16,078 bases of DNA from an uncultured beta proteobacterium (GTDB taxonomy: Bacteria > Pseudomonadota > Gammaproteobacteria > Burkholderiales > Rhodocyclaceae). Positions 7,786 through 14,455 of this stretch are shown one piece after another. The notes under the pieces are model-generated. The model was not told where the DNA came from, ran no database searches, and worked only from the letters and a program-made list of their open reading frames with translations. The stretch is taken from positions 1 through 16,078 of the forward strand of contig CAIZHL010000598.1 of NCBI GenBank assembly GCA_903932755.1. Reading direction: 5' to 3'. The translations under genes and the position numbers were made by a program. The number at the start of each line of letters is the position of its first letter. Position 1 is the stretch's first letter.

Positions 7786-7804
7786 AATGCAACACTGTTG
7801 CATT
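7786..7804. promoter_or_regulatory. Candidate Zur operator, perfect 9-1-9 palindrome
   Basis: AATGCAACA and TGTTGCATT flank a single C in the short space between divergently transcribed zur and the ZIP gene. It overlaps the predicted -35 of the plus-strand promoter and lies 28 bp upstream of the zur start, so one bound dimer could repress both operons. The length and symmetry fit Fur-family operators; binding by Zur is an inference. Confidence 0.75.
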
Positions 7805-7826
7805 AGTGGCCTTGCTGTGATTGAAT
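7798..7826 (+). promoter_or_regulatory. Predicted promoter of the ZIP-zrgA operon
   Basis: TTGCAT (7798-7803), a 17-bp spacer, and TTGAAT (7821-7826) with TG one base upstream make a moderate sigma-70 promoter. Its -35 is the right half of the palindrome. Transcription would begin near 7833, downstream of the ATG at 7825, which supports the ZIP start at 7867. Confidence 0.5.
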
Positions 7827-7866
7827 GGCGCCTCCCGTTTCACGGCGCCCGCGCCAAACAGCCCCG

Positions 7867-8676
7867 ATGTCCGCATCCCTGCTTACCCAGATCGTCCTCG
7901 CCTGCCTGCTCGGCGGCCTGCTCAGCGTGGCCGGCGCCGCGCTGGTGATGTTCGGCCTGCCGCGCAAGTGGCTGGGATTCACGGTGAGCTTTTCCACCGG
8001 CCTGCTGCTGGCGACGGCGACGCTGCACCTGCTGCCCGAGGCGCTGGAAAGCGGCCTGACGCCGCGCGAGGTGTTCCCGCTGCTGCTAGGCGGCATCCTT
8101 GCCTTCTTCATGCTGGAAAAATACGCGCTGTGGCGCCACGCCCACGCCGGCACGGATCCCGACGCACATCAGGGCGACGTGCAGTGCGACGACCACACCC
8201 ATGGCCACCACCATCACGGTGTCGCCGGCAGCCAGGGTGAAACCCTGTCGATCCTGGTCGGCGACGGCTTCCACAACTTCACCGACGGCCTCCTGATCGC
8301 GGCGGCCTTCCTCGCCGATCCCGCGCTGGGCTGGGGCACCACGCTGGCCATCATCGCCCACGAAGTGCCGCAGGAAGCCGGCGACTTCGCCATCCTGCTC
8401 GCCGCCGGCTGGAAGCGCGGCCGCGCGCTGCTGTGGAACGGCGTGTCCAGCCTGACCGCGGTGGCCGGCGGCATCATCGGCTATTTCGCCTTCGAGAGCG
8501 CCCGCGACTGGGTTCCCTACATCCTCACCATCACCGCCGCGAGCTTCCTCTACATCGCCATTGCCGACCTGATGCCGCGCCTCAAGCGCGAAACGAAATC
8601 GGTCGGCTGGCACGGCCTGCTGCTCGCCGCCGGCATCGCCTTAGTGGTGTTCGGCAGCGGCGGTCATTCGCATTAA
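7867..8676 (+). CDS. ZIP-family metal (zinc) transporter
   Basis: Inner-membrane zinc importer family (PF02535), 269 residues, about eight hydrophobic segments. The helix-4 signature GDGFHNFTDG (132-141) and helix-5 signature HEVPQE (165-170) supply the metal-site residues His136, Asn137, Asp140, His165, Glu166 and Glu170. A His-rich loop (91-117, ending DDHTHGHHHHG) lies between helices 3 and 4, typical of zinc ZIPs. I chose the ATG at 7867 (MSASLLTQIV) because it begins the first membrane helix and the upstream ATG at 7825 would overlap the predicted -10. No strong ribosome site precedes it. First gene of the plus-strand zinc operon, divergent from zur; repression by Zur is expected. Confidence 0.92.
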   Translation: MSASLLTQIVLACLLGGLLSVAGAALVMFGLPRKWLGFTVSFSTGLLLATATLHLLPEALESGLTPREVFPLLLGGILAFFMLEKYALWRHAHAGTDPDAHQGDVQCDDHTHGHHHHGVAGSQGETLSILVGDGFHNFTDGLLIAAAFLADPALGWGTTLAIIAHEVPQEAGDFAILLAAGWKRGRALLWNGVSSLTAVAGGIIGYFAFESARDWVPYILTITAASFLYIAIADLMPRLKRETKSVGWHGLLLAAGIALVVFGSGGHSH

Positions 8677-8696
8677 CCAATCTACGGAGACACACC

Positions 8697-9191
8697 ATGC
8701 GTCCGATGCATTTGTTCGCCCTGCTCGCCGCGTTTGCCCTGCCGGCCCATGCCCAACACGCCCACGGCGAGGGCAAGCTCGACGTCGTGATCGACAAGGA
8801 CAGCATCGCCATCAGCCTGGAGCTGCCGCTCGATGCCGCCGTCGGCTTCGAGCGCGCGCCGAAGAGCGAGCGCGAGAAGGCGGCACTCGCCGCGGCGGAA
8901 AAGGCCCTCGGCGATGCCGCGCTGTTCGTGCCGACGCCGGCCGCCGAGTGCAAGCCTCAGCCGCCCAAGGTTGTCATGCCGGCATTCGGCGCCAAGGCCG
9001 GAGCCGATGACCATGGCGACATCGATGCAAGCTATGTTTATCGCTGCGCCAAACCCGCAGCACTGAAATCCATCGAGACCGGCCTCTTCAAACACTTCAA
9101 GCGCCTCTACCGCCTGGAAGCGCGGCGCGTCGGGCCCACCGGGCAGGGCGCGGCGCGGCTGACGCCGAAGAATCCTGCAATCACCTGGTAG
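8697..9191 (+). CDS. zrgA: Periplasmic zinc-binding protein ZrgA (DUF2796)
   Basis: 164-residue exported protein of DUF2796, known as ZrgA in Vibrio cholerae and related to PA4063 of Pseudomonas. The signal peptide ends near PAHAQ (20), and the mature protein begins HAHGEGKLDVVIDKDSIAIS, the family HxHG opening. LELPLDAAVGFERAPKSERE (41-60), Cys85 and Cys117 (a possible disulfide) and DDHGDIDASYVYRC match family landmarks. Family members commonly carry a long His-rich linker before the DHGDI block; here it is reduced to GAKAGADDHG, leaving few His residues. GGAGAC upstream of the ATG is a good ribosome site. It lies 20 bp after the ZIP gene and 10 bp before the ABC ATPase gene. Confidence 0.88.
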   Translation: MRPMHLFALLAAFALPAHAQHAHGEGKLDVVIDKDSIAISLELPLDAAVGFERAPKSEREKAALAAAEKALGDAALFVPTPAAECKPQPPKVVMPAFGAKAGADDHGDIDASYVYRCAKPAALKSIETGLFKHFKRLYRLEARRVGPTGQGAARLTPKNPAITW

Positions 9192-9201
9192 CGACCGATC
9201 C

Positions 9202-9894
9202 ATGACGGCGCTGCGAATCACCGACCTGGTCTTTCGCTGGCCGCGACAGGCGGCCTGCCTCGACATTCAAGGCTTCGAACTTGCCGCAGGCGAACGCGTC
9301 TTCCTGCACGGCGCCAGCGGCAGCGGCAAAAGCACCCTGCTCGGCCTGCTCGGCGGCGTCGCCCTGCCGCAAGCCGGCCGCATCGAACTTCTCGGCACCG
9401 ACATCACGCGCCTCTCCAGCCGCGCCCGCGACCGCTTCCGCGCCGACCACATCGGTTTCCTGTTCCAGCAGTTCAACCTGCTGCCCTGGCTGCCGGCGAT
9501 CGACAACGTGCTGCTGCCCTGCACCTTTTCCGCGCGCCGCCGCGAGCGCGCCGGAGCCGACCCGCGCGCCGAAGCCGAGCGCATGCTGCGCCACCTCGAC
9601 CTGCAGCCGGAAAGCTGGCGCAAGCCTGCCGGCGAACTTTCCGTCGGCCAGCAGCAGCGCGTCGCCGCGGCGCGCGCGCTGATCGGCCGCCCGGAAATCC
9701 TGATCGCCGACGAGCCGACCTCGGCGCTCGACGCCGAACGCCAGCAGGTCTTCATCGACCTGCTGCTGCAGGAATCGGCGGCGGTCGGCGCCGCGCTGGT
9801 CTTCGTCAGCCATGACCAGCGCCTGGCGGGGCATTTCGATCGCAGCGTCGCGCTGCACGAGATCAACACGGCCGCGACCGAGTCCGTGACATGA
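9202..9894 (+). CDS. ABC transporter ATPase, LolD/MacB type, zinc-linked
   Basis: 230-residue ATP-binding subunit. Visible motifs are Walker A GASGSGKS (37-44), Q-loop FLFQQFNLLPWL (86-97), signature LSVGQ (147-151), Walker B ILIADEPTSALD (166-177) and H-loop SHD (203-205). The FQQFNLLPWL and LSVGQQQRVA stretches match the LolD/MacB/FtsE subgroup, which works with FtsX-like permeases rather than metal-import permeases, so this is not a ZnuC. It is encoded between zrgA and the FtsX-like permease, whose ATG overlaps this stop as ATGA. By analogy with the zinc-limitation-induced zrg and PA4063-4066 clusters it probably powers a zinc-related transport or protein-release step whose substrate is not settled. 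Confidence 0.88.
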   Translation: MTALRITDLVFRWPRQAACLDIQGFELAAGERVFLHGASGSGKSTLLGLLGGVALPQAGRIELLGTDITRLSSRARDRFRADHIGFLFQQFNLLPWLPAIDNVLLPCTFSARRRERAGADPRAEAERMLRHLDLQPESWRKPAGELSVGQQQRVAAARALIGRPEILIADEPTSALDAERQQVFIDLLLQESAAVGAALVFVSHDQRLAGHFDRSVALHEINTAATESVT

Positions 9895-11234
9895 GCGCCA
9901 CCACAAACATTGAGCCGCAAGGCGGCGAACCCGCGTCACCCCCTTCCCCGGGAAGGGGGCGGGGGGATGGCGCAATTGGAGCGGTATTGCGCCTCGCCGC
10001 GCTTTCGGCCTGGAGCCGGCGCCTGACCTTGGGCCTGACACTCGTCGCCATCGCGCTGGCGGTGACGCTGCTGCTCGCGGTCGAGCGCCTGCGGGTCGAT
10101 GCGCGGCAGAGCTTCACGCAATCGGTATCCGGCGTCGATCTCGTGGTCGGCGCACGCACCGGCAGCGTGCAATTGATGCTCTACGCGGTATTCCATGCCG
10201 GCGCCGCAAACAACGGCATCGCCTGGGACAGCTACCGCGCCATCGCCACGCACCCGGCGGTGGACTGGGCGCTGCCGCTGGCGCTGGGCGATTCGCATCG
10301 CGGCTTCCCGGTGCTGGGCACCAGCGCCGACTACTTCCGGCTGTTCCGCCACGGCGAAAGCGAAGCACTCAAGTTCGCCGACGGTCAGCCCTTCGCCGGC
10401 ACTTTCGAAGCGGTGCTCGGCAGCGAGGTTGCGCGCCGCCTGGGCTATCGCAAGGGCGACACCATCACCCTCAACCACGGCCCCGGCGAGCTCGGCCCGG
10501 CGCACGGCGACAAGCCCTTCCGCGTCGCCGGCATCCTCGCGCCGACCGGCACGCCGGTGGACCGCACGGTACACGTCAGCCTGGAATCAATCAGCGCGCT
10601 GCACCTCGACTGGATCGGCGGCGCCCCGGTGCCGGGCCTGAGCATCCCCGCCGAACTGGTCGCCAAATTCGACCTGCAGCCGAAGCAGATCACCGCGGCG
10701 CTGGTCGGCCTCAAACAGCGCGGCGACGTGTTCCGCATGCAGCGCTTCGTCAACCAGTATCGCGGCGAGCCGCTGCTGGCGGTCCTGCCCGGCGTCGCGC
10801 TGGACGAGTTGTGGGCCAGCATCGCGATGATGGAACGCACTCTGCTTGCCGTCTCCGCCCTGGTGGTGCTGGTCGGCCTGGCGGGCTTGGCCGCGACGCT
10901 GCTGGCCGGGCTCAACGAGCGCCGCCGCGAACTCGCCATCCTGCGCGCGCTGGGCGCCGGCCCGGGCGACATGTTCCTGATGCTGACCGCCGAAGGCGTG
11001 CTGGTCACCACGGCCGGCGCGTTGCTCGGCCTCGTGCTGCTGACCATCGGCAGCAGCCTCGCCGCGCCCTGGCTGCTGGACCGCCTCGGCGTGGTGCTCG
11101 GCACACGCTGGCCGGGGCCTGAGGAACTCGCGCTGATCGGCGCGGTCATTGCCACCGGACTCGTCGCCAGCCTGATCCCGGGTTGGCGCGCCTGGCGCAT
11201 GTCGCTGGCCGACGGACTGACGCCGAAACTTTGA
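9891..11234 (+). CDS. FtsX/MacB-like ABC permease of the zinc cluster
   Basis: 447-residue inner-membrane permease with the MacB-type layout: one helix (about 45-64), a large periplasmic domain (about 65-310), then three helices (315-338, 366-390, 412-430). NERRRELAILRALGAGPGDM (342-361) is the conserved coupling loop of FtsX-like permeases. The annotated ATG overlaps the ATPase stop. The first 32 residues (PPSPGRGRGDG and so on) derive from a palindromic GC-rich sequence and look foreign to the protein. A TTG at 9987, preceded by GGAG, would start MRLAALSAWSRR, a more ordinary N-terminus. Either start may be used. It pairs with the upstream ATPase. Confidence 0.85.
   Translation: MSATTNIEPQGGEPASPPSPGRGRGDGAIGAVLRLAALSAWSRRLTLGLTLVAIALAVTLLLAVERLRVDARQSFTQSVSGVDLVVGARTGSVQLMLYAVFHAGAANNGIAWDSYRAIATHPAVDWALPLALGDSHRGFPVLGTSADYFRLFRHGESEALKFADGQPFAGTFEAVLGSEVARRLGYRKGDTITLNHGPGELGPAHGDKPFRVAGILAPTGTPVDRTVHVSLESISALHLDWIGGAPVPGLSIPAELVAKFDLQPKQITAALVGLKQRGDVFRMQRFVNQYRGEPLLAVLPGVALDELWASIAMMERTLLAVSALVVLVGLAGLAATLLAGLNERRRELAILRALGAGPGDMFLMLTAEGVLVTTAGALLGLVLLTIGSSLAAPWLLDRLGVVLGTRWPGPEELALIGAVIATGLVASLIPGWRAWRMSLADGLTPKL
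9939..9958. repeat. GC-rich palindrome inside the permease N-terminal coding region
   Basis: Arms CCCCCTTCCC and GGGAAGGGGG, 10 bp each and perfectly complementary around one C, occupy about 9939-9959 and are followed by CGGGGGGATGG. The composition differs sharply from the surrounding codons. It resembles the small palindromic elements common between genes in GC-rich proteobacteria; here it is read as protein. Confidence 0.6.
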
Positions 11235-11242
11235 GGAAACCC

Positions 11243-11785
11243 ATGCGAAAACTCCTGCTCCTGCTCGCCCTCTGCCTCGCCCCGCCCCTGCACGCGGCCG
11301 ACGACTACAAGGAAATCAAATGGGAAGCCCTGGTGCCCAAGGGTTGGGATCCGGCCAAGGACCTCAAGGCGCTCGACCTCGGCAAGCTGCAGGACTCCGA
11401 CCCGCGCGCCATGGAAGCGCTGGAGAAGATGCGCGCGCTATGGGATGCCGCACCCACCGAGCCGACGCTGGCCGGAGCCAAAGTCAGGCTGCCGGGCTTC
11501 GCCATCCCGCTTGAAGTCAAGGGCAACAAGGTATCCGAATTCCTGCTGGTGCCCTACTTCGGCGCCTGCATCCACAGCCCGCCGCCGCCGGCCAACCAGA
11601 TCATCCACGTCGTGACGAAAAAGCCCGTCACCAACCTGCACAGCATGGACACGGTCTGGGTCAGCGGCACCATGAGCCTGCAGTACGCCAACACGCCCTG
11701 GGGCTCGGCCGGCTACCGGCTGACACTGGACCGCATGGAGAACTTCAACCCGGCGCCGCCGCCGGAGGAGAAGCGCAAGCGTTAA
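11243..11785 (+). CDS. DUF3299 exported protein of the zinc cluster
   Basis: 180 residues. The signal peptide is about 1-18 (MRKLLLLLALCLAPPLHA). The mature part contains the DUF3299 landmarks VRLPGFAIPLE (81-91) and FLLVPYFGACIHSPPPPANQ (100-119), with a Cys and a His next to a proline run, plausible metal ligands. The C-terminus is polar (EEKRKR). The ATG at 11243 has GAGGAAA overlapping the permease stop, 8 bp apart, so it is the last gene of the ZIP-zrgA operon. DUF3299 proteins occur with DUF2796 and FtsX-type ABC genes in the zinc-regulated clusters of Vibrio and Pseudomonas; the exact role is unknown. The longer open frame from 11183 lies inside the permease gene and is not used. Confidence 0.88.
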   Translation: MRKLLLLLALCLAPPLHAADDYKEIKWEALVPKGWDPAKDLKALDLGKLQDSDPRAMEALEKMRALWDAAPTEPTLAGAKVRLPGFAIPLEVKGNKVSEFLLVPYFGACIHSPPPPANQIIHVVTKKPVTNLHSMDTVWVSGTMSLQYANTPWGSAGYRLTLDRMENFNPAPPPEEKRKR

Positions 11786-11798
11786 ACGGGGCGTCAAG

Positions 11799-11836
11799 GT
11801 CGGCGCTCGCGAAAAGTCGGCGCTGGCGGCACGGCG
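11799..11836 (+). repeat. 25-base dispersed repeat, copy 3, with partial tandem copy
   Basis: The same 17-base core at 11812-11828, variable bases GC, then ACGGCG. It is directly preceded by GTCGGCGCTCGCG (11799-11811), a partial copy with one change. It is intergenic, 14 bp after the DUF3299 stop. Confidence 0.7.
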
Positions 11837-11851
11837 TCCGCAAGGGATGCC

Positions 11852-11872
11852 GTCTCCGGCCCGGCCGGAGAC
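11852..11872. terminator. Candidate bidirectional terminator between convergent genes
   Basis: GTCTCCGGC and GCCGGAGAC form a 9-bp perfect stem with a 3-base loop between the end of the zinc operon and the end of rlmI. No T run follows on either strand, so it may act weakly or mainly as a 3' end stabiliser. Confidence 0.5.
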
Positions 11873-11878
11873 GTAAAT

Positions 11879-13069
11879 TCAATCTACCTGCAACAACAGG
11901 CCCTTGAGGTACTCACCTTCGGGAAAGGCGAGATCGACCGGATGGTCGGCCGCACCATGCAGGTGCTGCACCACGCGCGCCGTGCGCCCGGCGTCGAGCG
12001 CCGCGCCGGCGATGATCTTCTGGAACAGATCGGCGCCGACCCCGCCGGAACACGAGTACGTCATCAGCAATCCACCCGGCGCCAGCAGTTGCATGGCATG
12101 CAGGTTGATGTCCTTGTAGGCGCGCGCGGCACGGTCGGCGTGCGCCGCCGTGTTGGCAAACTTGGGCGGATCGAGGATGACGAGGTCGTAGCGTTCGCTG
12201 GCCGCGCGCTGGCTGCGAAGCTCGGCGAACACATCCGCTTCGCGCCAGATCGCCCGCGCCGATTCGAGTTGCGGATTCAGCGCCAGGTTGCGCTGCGCGG
12301 TGGCCAGCGCCGGGCCGGAGCTGTCCACCGACACCACTTCGCGCGCGCCGCCGGCCAGTGCCTGCAATGAGAATCCGGCCGTATAGCAGAAGCAGTTGAG
12401 CACGCGCCGGTCGCGCGCGAGTTGCGCGACGCGGCGGCGGTTCTCGCGCTGGTCCAGGTAGAAGCCGGTCTTGTGGCCGCCGACGATGTCGACCGCCATG
12501 CGCACGCCATTTTCGGCGATCACGATATCGCCTTCGGGCGCAGCGCCGTGCAGCCAGCCGGTGACGGACTCGAGGCCTTCAAGACTGCGCACCTCGACGT
12601 CGGAACGTTCGTAAATGCGCGCGCAGCCGGTGGCCTTCTGCAGCGAGTCGGCGATGGCGGCACGCCACTTGTCGGCACCCGCCGTGGTCAGCTGCACCAC
12701 CACCGTGTCGCCGTAGCGATCGGCGATGACGCCCGGCAGCCCGTCGGATTCGGCATGGATCAGGCGCAGGCCCTGCTGCCCGGCGAGTTCCGGCAGGGCA
12801 TCGCGGCGCGCGACCGAGGCGGCGACGCGGCGCTTGAAGAAAGCGTGGTCGATGGTCTCGTCGACGGCGAAGCTCCACATCCGTGCCCGGATCTGCGAAG
12901 CCGGGCTCCAGGCCGCGCGGCCCAGCGGGCGGCCTTCGTGGGAAACGACATCGACCGTGTCGCCCGGCCGCGCGCGACCGTCGAGCTGCGCGACGGCGCC
13001 GGAAAACAGCCAGGGATGGCGGCGCAGGACGGATTTTTCCTTGCCGGGATGCAGGATCAGGGTTGCCAT
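11879..13069 (-). CDS. rlmI: 23S rRNA (cytosine-C5) methyltransferase RlmI
   Basis: 396 residues, matching E. coli RlmI in length. It transfers methyl from S-adenosylmethionine to C1962 of 23S rRNA. An N-terminal PUA domain (about 1-75, MATLILHPGKEKSVLRRHPW) and a middle region (RIYERSDVEVR) precede the Rossmann methyltransferase fold: GFYLDQREN (202-210), motif I LNCFCYTAGFS (224-234), an acidic VSVDSS motif (247-251), DPPKF (300-304) and YSCSGGV (338-344) with the likely catalytic Cys340. The ATG at 13069 gives the family N-terminus; the ribosome site is weak. The LysR gene ends 33 bp upstream on the same strand, so the two may be co-transcribed. Assignment to RlmI rather than another RlmK/L-like enzyme rests on length and domain order. 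Confidence 0.9.
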   Translation of the reverse strand: MATLILHPGKEKSVLRRHPWLFSGAVAQLDGRARPGDTVDVVSHEGRPLGRAAWSPASQIRARMWSFAVDETIDHAFFKRRVAASVARRDALPELAGQQGLRLIHAESDGLPGVIADRYGDTVVVQLTTAGADKWRAAIADSLQKATGCARIYERSDVEVRSLEGLESVTGWLHGAAPEGDIVIAENGVRMAVDIVGGHKTGFYLDQRENRRRVAQLARDRRVLNCFCYTAGFSLQALAGGAREVVSVDSSGPALATAQRNLALNPQLESARAIWREADVFAELRSQRAASERYDLVILDPPKFANTAAHADRAARAYKDINLHAMQLLAPGGLLMTYSCSGGVGADLFQKIIAGAALDAGRTARVVQHLHGAADHPVDLAFPEGEYLKGLLLQVD

Positions 13070-13102
13070 GGTGTCATTGTGCGGCGTAATCGCAGGCCGT
13101 GC

Positions 13103-14011
13103 TCAGCGCGGCTTGCGCCAGGGCGCGCGGCCGAATTCCTCGACCAGGAAGTCCACCATGGCGCGCACCTTGGGCGACAGGTTGCGGCCGCTGGGATAGG
13201 TGGCGTAGAGCGGCACCGGTTCGACGTGGTGCCAGTCGGCGAGGATGGGCACCAGGGCGCCGCTGCGAATCGCATCGCTGACCACGACATCGGTCAGGCG
13301 CGTGATGCCGACACCGGCGACGGCGAGTTGCAGCACGGTCTCGGCGTTGTTGGCGGCGACATTGCCGGTGACATGCACGACGCGGATGCCGTCGTCGGTA
13401 TCGAAGGGCCAGCGGCGCAGGGCGGGCAGGCTGGTGATCGACAGGCAGTTGTGCAGTTGCAGGTCGTCCGGCGTGCGCGGCGTGCCGTGGCGCAACAGGT
13501 AGGCGGGCGAGGCGCAAATCACCCGTTCCAGGTTGCAGATGCGCCGTGCCACCATCGACGACTCGTCGAGGGGGCCGATGCGGATCGCCAGGTCGACGCC
13601 TGACTCCATGGCGCCCAGCGGCTGGTCGCTGATGGTGATGTCGATCTCGACTTCGGGGTGGCGTTCCTGAAAGCGCGGGATGCCTGGCGCCAGCTGATGC
13701 ATGCCAAAGGCCGAGCCGCAATGCAGGCGCAACAGGCCGCGCGCGCTCACGCCGGCCTCGGTGACTTCGGCCTCGGCCTCGGCCATGGCGGCAAGGATCG
13801 GCCGCGCCCTGGCGTAAAAGGCCTCGCCTTCGGCCGTCAGCTGCAGGCGGCGGGTGGTCCGGTGCAGGAGCCGGGCGCCCAGCCGATCCTCGAGGCGTGT
13901 CACCAGCTTGGACAGGGCCGAAGGGCTCAGGCCAAGATCTCGCGCTGCAGCAGAAAACCCGCCGGTTTCCACGGCACGGACAAAGGCAGTCATCTGGGCA
14001 GCACGATTCAT
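13103..14011 (-). CDS. LysR-family transcriptional regulator
   Basis: 302 residues, the normal LysR length. The N-terminal helix-turn-helix covers about 5-62 (FVRAVETGGFSAAARDLGLS, then ALSKLVTRLEDRLGARLLHR). The effector-binding domain covers about 90-295, with GVDLAIRIGPLDESSMVARR and PSGRNLSPKVRAMVDFLVEE typical of the common CrgA/AaeR-like subgroup. No effector can be predicted. It is divergent from the small protein gene at 14131 across an AT-rich region with inverted repeats, the classical arrangement for a LysR regulator and a target, but the target is unproven. AGG lies just upstream of the ATG. It may be co-transcribed with rlmI downstream. Confidence 0.92.
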   Translation of the reverse strand: MNRAAQMTAFVRAVETGGFSAAARDLGLSPSALSKLVTRLEDRLGARLLHRTTRRLQLTAEGEAFYARARPILAAMAEAEAEVTEAGVSARGLLRLHCGSAFGMHQLAPGIPRFQERHPEVEIDITISDQPLGAMESGVDLAIRIGPLDESSMVARRICNLERVICASPAYLLRHGTPRTPDDLQLHNCLSITSLPALRRWPFDTDDGIRVVHVTGNVAANNAETVLQLAVAGVGITRLTDVVVSDAIRSGALVPILADWHHVEPVPLYATYPSGRNLSPKVRAMVDFLVEEFGRAPWRKPR

Positions 14012-14130
14012 GGGCCTATTATGGAATAAATTTCATCAATCTTGTTCTGTTAATAGAGATTGTCATTCACTGTAATAGTAATTACATTGCAGTCATGCGG
14101 TGTTGCACCGCAATAAAAAAGGAATCCATC
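14012..14130. promoter_or_regulatory. AT-rich divergent promoter and operator region
   Basis: 119 bp, much richer in A and T than its surroundings. On the plus strand TTGTCA (14060-14065), a 17-bp spacer and TACATT (14083-14088) form a promoter for the small gene. CACTGTAAT (14068-14076) and ATTACATTG (14081-14089) form an inverted repeat with one mismatch overlapping that -10. ATGGAAT and ATTTCAT (14021-14036) form a second, imperfect repeat near the LysR start, a possible T-N11-A site. Confidence 0.5.
14096..14112 (+). promoter_or_regulatory. 5' leader hairpin of the small protein gene
   Basis: TGCGGTG and CACCGCA form a perfect 7-bp stem with a TTG loop, beginning about where transcription would start, followed by an A-rich stretch and the ribosome site AAGGA. 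It could stabilise the mRNA 5' end or serve as a binding site. Confidence 0.45.
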
Positions 14131-14418
14131 ATGTCCCCCATCAATGTTTCCATGATTGAACAAAACGCCCGCAGACTGCGCGCCGAAGAAATGCAGCGCA
14201 TCCAGGGCTTGATGCTGGCCCGGCTGGGTTTGTATTTCCGCCTGCTTGCCGCGAGCGCCATGTCTGCCGTAGCTGCACTTGGCGAGAGTGTGCGCCCGCT
14301 GTTTTCCTGGAACCCGCAGGTACCGGCGGCCGCCCGTCAGGGCCCGGGCCTGCTGACCCGCCTGAGCCTGGCAGCCCGCAGCCTCTTCAGCTGGAACCCG
14401 CAAGCCCACCGCTCCTGA
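14131..14418 (+). CDS. Unrecognised 95-residue protein with duplicated LFSWNPQ motif
   Basis: I do not recognise a named family. The ATG at 14131 has AAAAAAGGA upstream. The protein opens SPINVSMIEQNARRLRAEEM, a basic and acidic amphipathic helix, followed by a moderately hydrophobic segment (about 28-50, LMLARLGLYFRLLAASAMSA) and two copies of LFSWNPQ separated by a Gly/Arg/Leu linker. The second copy is near the C-terminus (SLFSWNPQAHRS). RRLRAEE-type openings occur in small stress-linked proteobacterial proteins, but this is only a resemblance. It is divergent from a LysR regulator and ends convergent with the EamA gene. A membrane-associated small protein is the likeliest guess. Confidence 0.65.
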   Translation: MSPINVSMIEQNARRLRAEEMQRIQGLMLARLGLYFRLLAASAMSAVAALGESVRPLFSWNPQVPAAARQGPGLLTRLSLAARSLFSWNPQAHRS

Positions 14419-14431
14419 TCGGTCCGCCGCG

Positions 14432-14446
14432 GCGCGCGAAGCGCGC
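14432..14446. terminator. GC-rich hairpin between convergent genes
   Basis: GCGCGC, GAA loop, GCGCGC in the 37 bp between the small gene stop and the EamA gene stop. There is no T run. A weak bidirectional terminator is plausible. Confidence 0.35.
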
Positions 14447-14455
14447 GTCCGGCGA

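Noticed and set aside
7825..7866. Upstream ATG start for the ZIP gene
   Set aside because: It overlaps the predicted -10 and adds 14 residues of polar, Arg/Pro-rich sequence before the first membrane helix.
9202..9894. ABC ATPase considered as the missing ZnuC
   Set aside because: Its Q-loop and signature regions are LolD/MacB-like, and its stop overlaps the start of an FtsX-like permease; nothing links it to ZnuB.
12643..12666. Possible fourth copy of the 25-base repeat inside rlmI
   Set aside because: Resembles the core (AGTCGGCGATGGCGGCACG) but lacks the leading AAAA run, has internal mismatches and falls in normal rlmI codons; coincidence is likely.
12422..13603. 393-codon plus-strand frame
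   Set aside because: Antisense to rlmI and the LysR gene, both of which are clearly recognisable on the minus strand.
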